From the NCBI RefSeq assembly GCF_004745635.1, contig NZ_SRLB01000002.1, positions 248,001-312,000 of the forward strand: a stretch of DNA of 64,000 nucleotides, in the 5' to 3' direction. Of this stretch, positions 57,512 to 64,000 are shown in pieces (the stretch's first letter is position 1; each line of letters opens with the position of its first letter). Under the pieces are notes generated by a model that saw nothing but the letters and a program-made list of their open reading frames with translations, was not told the DNA's origin and ran no database searches. The DNA comes from Methylobacterium nonmethylotrophicum (GTDB lineage: Bacteria > Pseudomonadota > Alphaproteobacteria > Rhizobiales > Beijerinckiaceae). A program made the translations under genes and the position numbers.

Positions 57512-58018
57512 TCAGCCGTCGCGGCTCCCGAGATCCCGGAGCGCCGCGAAGGGCGTCTCCTCCCCGGCCTCGGCCGGCGGCTCGAAGGCGACGCCGGGCT
57601 TGCGCGGGTAGGGATCGAGGCCGAGCGCCAGGAACTCGGCGGCCAGGCTGCCGAGGTCGATGCGGCCGTTGACGATCGGGTCGGGGATGTCGGCATCCTC
57701 GGCCGGGGTGCCCGCGAAGGCGTCCTGGGCGGCGAAGTCGACGTCGACCTCCTCGGTCACGGTCGCGTCGAACGGCTCGAGGGTCACGACGCAGGTCTGG
57801 GTGACCGCGGCCTCGACGGTGCCGGCGACCTGGAGCCGGTGCAGCGAGCCGGAGAGCCGGAAGGTGCCGGCAAGCCGCGCGATCCCCGGCAGGCCGAAAT
57901 CGCGGGCGAGGGCCGCGCGCTCCTCCTCGGTCGCCTCGACGGTGACGGGCTGGCCGGCCTTCAGGGTGCGCTCGACCAGGATCGGGCGGGAGAACGGGCC
58001 GACGCTGTCGGGGGTCAT
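57512..58018 (-). CDS. yceD: YceD family protein (DUF177)
   Basis: A 168-residue protein starting FSRPILVERTLKAGQPVTVE and having LSGSLHRLQVAGTVEAAVTQ, then TCVVTLEPFD, and the acidic segment EEVDVDFAAQD. In most bacteria yceD lies beside rpmF and plsX; here plsX follows. Bacterial YceD affects 23S rRNA levels, but its biochemistry is uncertain. The usual Cys that would bind zinc is reduced to a single TCVVTLEP Cys. The ATG at 58018 is chosen because of the family start; upstream reading is Arg/Pro-rich. Confidence 0.9.
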   Translation of the reverse strand: MTPDSVGPFSRPILVERTLKAGQPVTVEATEEERAALARDFGLPGIARLAGTFRLSGSLHRLQVAGTVEAAVTQTCVVTLEPFDATVTEEVDVDFAAQDAFAGTPAEDADIPDPIVNGRIDLGSLAAEFLALGLDPYPRKPGVAFEPPAEAGEETPFAALRDLGSRDG

Positions 58019-58171
58019 GGGGGCTCCTTTCCGGATGCTTGCGAGGGGCGGGCGCGGGGTAGCCCCGAGGGGCGCCTCCGACGCGGTCGGGCCCGGCCCT
58101 CCCGAGATGCGTCGCACTCCGCCCAGGCGCAAGAGGAGGCGGCCCGGTCCTCAGGCCCGCGGCGCCGGGCT

Positions 58172-58711
58172 TCAGGCGAAGCCCGCCGGGTCGGGCAGCA
58201 CCGGACCCTCGGCCATCAGCGCGTCGAGGTCGGTCGCCGCGAGGCCGGCATCGGCCGCCGCCACGTAGGCCGCGAGGCCCCGCGCCGCGCCCGGTTCGTC
58301 GCGGGCCAGCACGTTGCGGGCGAGCGCCCCCGCGAGGGCCTCGCGGTCGCCGGCATCGAGGGCGGCATCGTAGGCCGCGGCGCGGCCGTAGAAGGCCTGC
58401 GCCAGCTTCTTCATCCGCTTCGACACGCCCATGTCGCCGACGCCGAGCTCGCGCAGGGACGAGTCGAGCTGCTCGAAGACCGAATTGACGAGGTCCTGGG
58501 CGATGTCCCCCGCCGGCGCCGGAAGCCGGCGCAGGTGGCGCAGCACCAGCACCACGTGCAGGCACAGGGCCTCGAAGCGGCCCTCCACCGTGTCGGGCAC
58601 ACCGAGATCGAGGTAGAGCGCCGGCACGCGGGCCCCGGCATTGATGCGGATATGCAACGCCTCGATGGCGCGGCGGCGGGCATCCTCGCGGCGGAACGGG
58701 TTTCTGATCAT
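58172..58711 (-). CDS. Ubiquinol-cytochrome c chaperone family protein (Cbp3-like)
   Basis: A 179-residue helical protein starting MIRNPFRREDARRRAIEAL, with YLDLGVPDTVEGRFEALCLH and VVLVLRHLRRLPA, then SSLRELGVGDMGVSKRMKKL, AQAFYGRAAAYDA. This is the ubiquinol-cytochrome c chaperone family (PF03981), whose yeast member Cbp3 helps assemble the cytochrome bc1 complex. It is consistently found next to bamE and yceD-plsX-fabH-ihfA in Alphaproteobacteria. The ATG at 58711 starts the family's N-terminal helix. It is divergent from bamE. Confidence 0.92.
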   Translation of the reverse strand: MIRNPFRREDARRRAIEALHIRINAGARVPALYLDLGVPDTVEGRFEALCLHVVLVLRHLRRLPAPAGDIAQDLVNSVFEQLDSSLRELGVGDMGVSKRMKKLAQAFYGRAAAYDAALDAGDREALAGALARNVLARDEPGAARGLAAYVAAADAGLAATDLDALMAEGPVLPDPAGFA

Positions 58712-58924
58712 CCGGACTCCCGATTGTTCGCACCGCCTGCCCCGGCGCGACCCCTGCCTGCCGGCAAGGGCCGGCGCCCATCGCGCCCATCGCAGCGGCA
58801 GCTCGAAGCTTGGCCGTGCCTTGCCAACGCCACAACCCCGGGGTACGGCAGCGGTCGCTTCTCGCGCAAGGCCACCGTCCGGTCGGCCCTCACACCGTCC
58901 CGCACCACGTCTTCCGAGGTCTCG

Positions 58925-59389
58925 ATGCCGCGCCGCTTCACACCGTCGCTCCTCCGCCTCGCCGCGGCCGGCCTGATCGGTCTGTCGGCCGCGGGCTGCG
59001 TGATCGGCGAAGAGTTCCGGCACGGCTACATCATCGACGAGGCCGCGGTCGCCCAGGTGCGGCCGGGCGCCAGTGCCGAGCAGGTGCTGCAGGCCCTCGG
59101 CACCCCCACCACCGTCTCCACGGTCGGCAACAAGTCCTGGTACTACATCAGCCAGAACACCGAGCGCACCGTGATGTTCCTGGGCGAGCGCCCGAAGGAC
59201 CAGCGCGTCCTTGCGGTGTATTTCAACGCCGGGTTCAAGGTCGAGCGGGTGGCGCTCTACGGCGAGCAGGACGGTCGGGTGTTCGACTTCATCTCCCGCA
59301 CCACCCCGACCAGCGGCGGCGAGCAGGCCTTCCTCGGCCAGCTCCTGCGCGGCCTGACCAAGTTCGAGCCGTTCCGCAACGCGCGGTGA
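58925..59389 (+). CDS. bamE: Outer membrane protein assembly factor BamE
   Basis: A 154-residue lipoprotein with lipobox LSAAGC (Cys25), so lipid-anchored to the outer membrane. The SmpA/OmlA domain follows: FRHGYIIDEAAVAQVRPGAS, then EQVLQALGTPTTVSTVGNKSW and QRVLAVYFNAGFKVERVALY. It is a component of the BAM complex that inserts beta-barrels. The C-terminal extension (about 35 residues, GGEQAFLGQLLRGLTKFEPF) is typical of alphaproteobacterial members. It is transcribed divergently from the Cbp3 gene. Confidence 0.95.
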   Translation: MPRRFTPSLLRLAAAGLIGLSAAGCVIGEEFRHGYIIDEAAVAQVRPGASAEQVLQALGTPTTVSTVGNKSWYYISQNTERTVMFLGERPKDQRVLAVYFNAGFKVERVALYGEQDGRVFDFISRTTPTSGGEQAFLGQLLRGLTKFEPFRNAR

Positions 59390-60220
59390 CGAACCGGCCG
59401 GTCGACCGCGTCACCGGCCCGCTCCGACCGTGACGACAGGCCGGCCCCGCGGCGGCGAGACGCCCGGCCGGACGGTCTCGGCCGGTCCTCGATGTCCTTT
59501 CGGTCATCCGTGTCCTCGGGCCGCACGGCGGAGCCCGGACTAGGGACCCTGGAAAGGCGGACGACGCTCCGCGTCATCCGAAGCCTCGGCGGCGACGGGT
59601 CTTCGTCGTCACGGCGCGGGCGCTGCGTCGCGTCGCGCCCCTGCCCGACCGGCGATCAGGACGCTCCGGACGGCTCGTGCGCCGGGCGTCTCCCCGCGGG
59701 ATGGACGGCCCCTCTCCCTCAGAACCGTCGCCACCGCTCTCCGGGCCTTCCCTCCCCCCGTGCGCCGTCGCGTGACCGGAGGCCCAGCGGGTCGGTTCGC
59801 GGACGGCGGCACCCGCGCGTCCCCCCTCCCTTCGTCGCTGCCGCCCCGCCCCGGCTGCTCCGGACGGGGGAACATGCCATCGAGCCCGATTTCATGGCCC
59901 ACAATCGAGTAAAATGCAGCCCGCTGTCGCGTCTTTGGTCGATCTTCCCTCGACCGTCGCGACACAATCAAGAGCAAATTCCTCTCCGATCAGAACGATT
60001 TTTGATCCAGTTATGCCATGAAGTCGATAATTTTGCTCTGATAGTGGCGCGCAATGCCCGAACTTTCGACATGGATATTTTGTCGTGGCATTGTTTACGT
60101 TTGGGAAGTATCTTTGCTTCTATTTCCGGAATCCGCCCTATCAGTAGTTAACCACTGTTGAAAATAGCTTGAAATCTGTTAAGGAACGAGCGGTGCTCAG
60201 CGCCAAGTGGAGGCATCATA
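59390..60220. other. 831-base intergenic region with an A/T-rich right half
   Basis: No supported gene. Bases 59390-59870 are high-G+C with only Arg/Pro/Ser-rich frames. Bases 59880-60220 are distinctly A/T-rich for this genome and lead into the small secreted protein, so they probably hold its promoter and long leader. TTGAAAATAGCTTGAAATC near 60157 could be promoter-like, but no definite boxes were assigned. Confidence 0.4.
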
Positions 60221-60541
60221 ATGAAAATGAAAAATGCTGTTGTCGTGTTCAGTGCTTTCGCGATGAGCGTGATTGCCGGGGAAGCTTCGGCCAGAACCTA
60301 CACTGTCGACCAGGACGGCGCGGACGTCTGCTACAGCAAGCAGTACATCCCGAACCTTGTGATCGAGAACACCCGGGGTCGTCTCGTCCGCGGTCCACAG
60401 GCCTTCATCGATCCGGGCGTCGGCGGGCGCACGAGCGGCGGCATCGTGCGGACCGGCGTCGAGCCGGCGATGTACATCAAGACCCAGCGGGTCGTGGAGC
60501 GGGAGCACTACACCCTCGTTCCGGTGGCGTGCCCGCGCTGA
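60221..60541 (+). CDS. Small secreted hypothetical protein
   Basis: A 106-residue protein with a signal peptide (MKMKNAVVVFSAFAMSVIAG, cleavage near ASA-RT). The mature part has two Cys (ADVCYSKQYIP and VACPR), Tyr-rich strands and a conserved-looking VVEREHYTLVPVACP end; no family is recognised. GGAGG lies 8 bases before the ATG. Its leader is A/T-rich, unlike most genes here. A periplasmic or outer-surface role is likely, but the function is unknown. Confidence 0.65.
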   Translation: MKMKNAVVVFSAFAMSVIAGEASARTYTVDQDGADVCYSKQYIPNLVIENTRGRLVRGPQAFIDPGVGGRTSGGIVRTGVEPAMYIKTQRVVEREHYTLVPVACPR

Positions 60542-60814
60542 TCCGACGCGCCTGGGCTGCGTGACGCGTCGCCCGGTCGGTCGCCCGGTGCCGCGGGGCC
60601 GCACGCCCCGACGGCCCGTATCGCAGCCGGCCTCGCTTCGACACGGCATGCGGGTCGGGTGAGAGATCGCGCCGGCGGCGACGATCCGGAACGCGGTCTG
60701 CACGAGACGTCTCGAGGGCAGCGCCCGATCACACGATGATCGGGTGCCGCTCTCGACCTCCGATGCCGCCGCATGGTCCGCGACGAAGCCACGTGCGCTT
60801 CATCGAACGATGCG

Positions 60815-61354
60815 TCAGCGGCCTGCTTGCTTCAGCATGGACCGCGCCAGCCTGATCTGGCTGCTGTCGTTCCTGTAGATCGCCATCTTGCCGTCCGGCA
60901 GGATGCGGTAGACCAGATTCTTCGTCACGTTGAGGATGACCGAGCCCGGCTCGAACGGGCCGCTATAGTCGACGACCGTGACGTCTCCGGTCGGCATGGC
61001 GGGCCCGGTCGCCGCCTGAGCCTGCACCGTCCGTGCCGGAGCGATCGGCATTTGCGCGGGCACGTGTGCGGGCACTTGCGCGCCCTGCATCGGCACAGCC
61101 GGGACCTGGGCCGCCTGCCCCGGAGCCGCGGTCGGCATCGGGGCCACGTCGCTGCGCGGCTGGGGCACGCGGCCGGTGATCAGGAATTCGATGAAGCCGC
61201 CGCCCAGGTTCACGGCCGGCGGTGCGGCGTCCGGCGCAGGATCCGGCGTCGGCGCCTTGACGCTCAGCAGCAACTCCTCGGCGCCCGCCGGGCCGAGGCT
61301 CGTCGCGACGAGCAGCAGGGCGACGGAGATGGCGCGATGCAACCGAGACGACAT
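60815..61354 (-). CDS. Exported hypothetical protein, possible truncated L,D-transpeptidase relative
   Basis: A 179-residue protein with a signal peptide (MSSRLHRAISVALLLVATS, cleavage after PAGA). The middle is Ala/Pro/Gln-rich and disordered. The final segment VVDYSGPFEPGSVILNVTKN then LVYRILPDGKMAIYRN resembles the strand that opens the catalytic domain of alphaproteobacterial YkuD-type L,D-transpeptidases. The protein stops about 20 residues later, without the His/Cys motif, so it cannot be an active transpeptidase. The ATG at 61354 is chosen because it begins the signal peptide. It may be a remnant, or a stand-alone domain with its own role. Confidence 0.55.
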   Translation of the reverse strand: MSSRLHRAISVALLLVATSLGPAGAEELLLSVKAPTPDPAPDAAPPAVNLGGGFIEFLITGRVPQPRSDVAPMPTAAPGQAAQVPAVPMQGAQVPAHVPAQMPIAPARTVQAQAATGPAMPTGDVTVVDYSGPFEPGSVILNVTKNLVYRILPDGKMAIYRNDSSQIRLARSMLKQAGR

Positions 61355-61506
61355 TGACTGCCCGCAAGAAGCGCTGAGTTCGACTGCAGAATAGTCAATC
61401 CCGGTTCTCAAACCATGAATCGCCGGCACGTCGGCGACATGGTAAACTTTCGATGATCACCACCTGTTCGGTGATGGGTCCGTCTGCTTGAGGGGCCGGA
61501 TCTGCT

Positions 61507-63378
61507 CTACTCCGCGGCATCGCGGGCCGTTCCACCATCCGGCTCGCCGCCGAGGAAGCCGCCGGACTGGCGCGCCCAGAGGCGGGCGTAGAGGCCGCCG
61601 GCCCGCACCAGGTCGGCGTGACGGCCCTCCTCGACGATGCGGCCGCGGTCGAGCACCACCAGCCGGTCGAGGGCCGCGATCGTCGAGAGGCGATGCGCGA
61701 TGGCGAGCACGGTCTTGCCCTGCATCAGCCGGTCGAGGGAGCCCTGGATCGCCGCCTCGACCTCGGAATCGAGGGCGGAGGTCGCCTCGTCGAGGATCAG
61801 GATCGGGGCGTCCTTCAGGATCACCCGGGCGATGGCGATGCGCTGCCGCTGGCCGCCCGACAGCTTGACCCCGCGCTCGCCCACCTGCGCGTCGTAGCCG
61901 CCGCGGCCCTTGTGGTCGCTGAGCGCGCGGATGAAGGCGTCGGCATGCGCGCTTTGGGCCGCCGCCACGATCTCGGCCTCGGTCGCATCCTCGCGGCCAT
62001 ACGCGATGTTGTCGCGGATCGAGCGGTGGAGGAGCGAGGTGTCCTGCGTCACGACCGCGATCTGGCGGCGCAGGGAGCCTTGCGTCACCTCGGCGATGTC
62101 CTGGCCGTCGATCAGGATGCGGCCGCCCTCGAGGTCGTGCAGGCGCAGGAGCAGGGAGGTCAGCGTGGTCTTGCCGGCCCCGCTCGGGCCGACGAGGCCG
62201 ACCTTCTCGCCCGGCGCGATCCGCAGGGTGAGGTCCTCGATGATCCCGGCCTCTTCCCGGCCGTAATGGAAGCTGACGCCCTCGAAGCGCACCTCGCCGC
62301 CCGTCACCGCGAGGTCGCGGGCCCCCGGCCGGTCCGTGAGCGCGTGCGGGCGGGCGATGGTCTGCATGCTCTCCTGCACCACCCCGATATGCTCGAACAG
62401 CCCGCGCACGGTCTGCATCACCCAGCCGGACATCGCGATCAGCCGCAGCACCAGGGCGAGACCCGCCGCCCCCTCCCCGGTGGTCATCTGCCCGCGCGAC
62501 CACAGGGCCAGCACCACGCCGGCGGTCGCCACGATCAGGATGCTGTTGAGGAGCGAGAGCGTGCCGGTGACCGCGGTGACGAGCCGGAACGAGTGCAGGT
62601 AGGCGTCGGTGTGATCGACCGTGGCGGCGCGCACCGCCGAGCGCTCCTCGCGGTCGCGGGCGAACAGCTTGACGGTCAGGATGTTGGTGTAGCTGTCGAC
62701 GATGCGCCCGACGAGGACCGAGCGGGTATCGGCGACCTTGAGCGAGCGCGCCCGCGCCCGCGGCACGAAGTAGGTGGTGAGCACCGCATAGGCGAGGATC
62801 CACGCGAGCACCGGCAGCACCAGCCACGGGCTGATCGACCCGAACAGGCTCACCGCCGTGACGGCGAAGATCGCGACGTAGAGCAGCGTGTCGATCACCA
62901 CGACGGCGAGCTCGCGCACCGCGACCCCGACCTGGGTCACCCGGTTGGCGAGCCGCCCGGCGAAGTCGGCCTGGAAGTACGACAGGGCGTGGCCGAGGGT
63001 GTAGAGGTGGGTGCGCCAGCGGATCAGCCCGGTGGTCTGCGGCACCACGAGCTGGTTCGAGATCGCCTCGTGCAGCCAGGCGAGGGCCGGCCGGACCACC
63101 AGGATCAGGAGGGCCGCCAGCGTCAGGCCGGTGCCGTGGTCGCGCCACAGGGTCTCCGGACCGGAGCGGGCCAGGATGTCGACGAACCAGCCCATCAGCA
63201 GGTAGAGCGAGGCCTCGACGCTGCCGGCGGTGAGCGCCGTCACGAACAGGACCGCCAGAGCCCCCCGCACCGGCCGCAGGTAGAACCAGGCGAAGCCTCC
63301 CACCGTGCCGGGCGGGCGGCGCGCCTCGTCGAAGGGGCTGAAGGGATCGATGCGGCGCTCGAGCCAGTCGAGGAACAT
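61507..63378 (-). CDS. ABC exporter with fused permease and ATPase (MsbA/multidrug type)
   Basis: A 623-residue half-transporter: about six transmembrane helices (residues about 35-325), then an ATPase domain with Walker A GLVGPSGAGKTTL, signature [13 protein letters not shown] and Walker B ILILDEATSALD. Segments such as NRVTQVGVAVRELAVVVIDT in the membrane part and the D-loop TSALDSE are ordinary. It works as a dimer in the inner membrane, exporting lipids or drugs; the substrate is unknown. It stands divergent from trmL. No adjacent periplasmic adaptor was found. Confidence 0.92.
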   Translation of the reverse strand: MFLDWLERRIDPFSPFDEARRPPGTVGGFAWFYLRPVRGALAVLFVTALTAGSVEASLYLLMGWFVDILARSGPETLWRDHGTGLTLAALLILVVRPALAWLHEAISNQLVVPQTTGLIRWRTHLYTLGHALSYFQADFAGRLANRVTQVGVAVRELAVVVIDTLLYVAIFAVTAVSLFGSISPWLVLPVLAWILAYAVLTTYFVPRARARSLKVADTRSVLVGRIVDSYTNILTVKLFARDREERSAVRAATVDHTDAYLHSFRLVTAVTGTLSLLNSILIVATAGVVLALWSRGQMTTGEGAAGLALVLRLIAMSGWVMQTVRGLFEHIGVVQESMQTIARPHALTDRPGARDLAVTGGEVRFEGVSFHYGREEAGIIEDLTLRIAPGEKVGLVGPSGAGKTTLTSLLLRLHDLEGGRILIDGQDIAEVTQGSLRRQIAVVTQDTSLLHRSIRDNIAYGREDATEAEIVAAAQSAHADAFIRALSDHKGRGGYDAQVGERGVKLSGGQRQRIAIARVILKDAPILILDEATSALDSEVEAAIQGSLDRLMQGKTVLAIAHRLSTIAALDRLVVLDRGRIVEEGRHADLVRAGGLYARLWARQSGGFLGGEPDGGTARDAAE

Positions 63379-63503
63379 GCGGGCCTTCCGAGGGTGACGG
63401 GTGTCTCAGCTATGCGGAGGCGGCGGCGCGCCAACCGGGGGGCGATGCCGCAGGCCGCGAACCTGGCGTATGGGTCAAGGCTCGCAACGCCACCCCGGAA
63501 CCC

Positions 63504-63956
63504 ATGCTGCGCCTCGCCCTCTACCAGCCCGACATCCCGCAGAACACCGGCACGATGCTGCGGCTCGCCGCCTGCCTCGGCATCGCCGTCGAGATCATCG
63601 AGCCGGCGGGGTTCGACGTCTCGGACCGCCACCTGCGCCGCTCCGGCCTCGACTACCTCGACCACGTCGCGATCACCCGCCACCGCTCCTACGCCGCCTT
63701 CGACGCCTGGCGCCGCGAGGCCGGGATCCGGCTCGTGCTCGCCACCACCCACGGTTCGGTGCCCTACACGACGTACGGCTTCCGGGACGGCGACTGCCTG
63801 ATGGTCGGGCGCGAATCGGCCGGGGTGCCGGACGCGGTCCACGCCGATGCCGATGCGAGGGTGGCGATCCCGCTGCGCGCCGGGATGCGCTCGCTCAACG
63901 TCGCGGTGGCGGCCGGGATGATCCTGGGGGAAGCCTTGCGGCAGACCGGCATCTGA
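63504..63956 (+). CDS. trmL: tRNA (cytidine(34)-2'-O)-methyltransferase
   Basis: A 150-residue SPOUT methyltransferase that modifies the wobble base of tRNA-Leu isoacceptors. It starts LRLALYQPDIPQNTGTMLRL, the family hallmark. The SAM-binding knot has DCLMVGRESAGVPD and IPLRAGMRSLNVAVAAGMIL. Length is typical of TrmL/CspR. It starts 125 bases from the divergent ABC exporter, and its stop is followed by only 44 bases of window. Confidence 0.95.
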   Translation: MLRLALYQPDIPQNTGTMLRLAACLGIAVEIIEPAGFDVSDRHLRRSGLDYLDHVAITRHRSYAAFDAWRREAGIRLVLATTHGSVPYTTYGFRDGDCLMVGRESAGVPDAVHADADARVAIPLRAGMRSLNVAVAAGMILGEALRQTGI

Positions 63957-64000
63957 GACCTTGGCCTCGGGCCGGCGCTGTGGGATGACATCGCGTATGA

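Noticed and set aside
56301..58835. 844-codon minus-strand frame across yceD, plsX and the Cbp3 gene
   Set aside because: An Arg/Pro-rich out-of-frame reading; the real genes are in other frames with recognisable families.
59492..60151. Plus-strand frame of 219 codons before the small secreted protein
   Set aside because: The composition changes halfway from high-G+C shadow to A/T-rich leader; there is no family likeness.

Overview
The window is high-G+C DNA from an alphaproteobacterium, most likely Methylobacterium or a close relative in the Hyphomicrobiales. This is inferred from gene content and order, not from an rRNA match. Supporting signs are an Alphaproteobacteria-type block (bamE, Cbp3-type cytochrome bc1 chaperone, yceD, plsX, fabH, ihfA, merR), an F1-ATPase zeta/DUF1476 protein, DUF4175, DUF2852 and DUF2269 proteins, a twin-membrane-segment protein and PduO adenosyltransferase next to etfBA, and two promoters that fit the alphaproteobacterial general stress sigma factor EcfG. 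No rRNA, tRNA, CRISPR array, integrase or transposase was recognised. Most of the window is chromosomal core or soft-core with a few accessory insertions.

Layout, 1-15 kb: a 5'-truncated DUF4175 membrane protein; a convergent outer-membrane barrel; a twin-membrane-segment protein, a PagL-like lipid A deacylase, PduO adenosyltransferase, etfB-etfA and a 3-hydroxybutyryl-CoA dehydrogenase. Then, on the minus strand, come a DUF2269 protein, a small stress-type membrane protein, a PIG3-type quinone oxidoreductase, a double-glycine peptide, and an upp-urc4-urc1 set predicted to run the URC uracil-catabolic route.

Layout, 15-31 kb: a low-G+C GT61 glycosyltransferase singleton; an unusual autotransporter whose passenger is a PAP2 acid phosphatase; a P450-TetR pair; a YejF-type double ATPase translationally coupled to deoB; a LysR-aspA-dicarboxylate symporter cluster (aspartate use); and a Tat-exported amidohydrolase.

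Layout, 31-46 kb: a DUF4864 exported protein; thrC overlapping an M16 peptidase; an LpxC with a complete active site but an aberrant central region; a large membrane-bound GGDEF-EAL protein; an orphan branched-chain-amino-acid-type binding protein; an exported alpha/beta hydrolase; a stand-alone receiver; a coiled-coil protein; a flavodoxin-reductase-like protein that lacks iron-sulfur cysteines; a VOC protein; and a YciF/DUF892 stress protein.

Layout, 46-64 kb: DUF1476; the PrkA-YeaH-SpoVR stress operon; three unknown small genes, two of them coupled; a lower-G+C pair of a PIN-domain protein and a 95-residue partner; the fatty-acid/phospholipid and IHF block; bamE; two small exported proteins; an MsbA-like ABC exporter; and trmL at the right edge.

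The most interesting items are the PIN/partner pair, the GG-leader peptide with an NPQPLPP core, the phosphatase autotransporter, the divergent LpxC, the URC cluster, a 67-bp repeat that follows two unrelated stop codons in the same orientation, and the two EcfG-type promoters.
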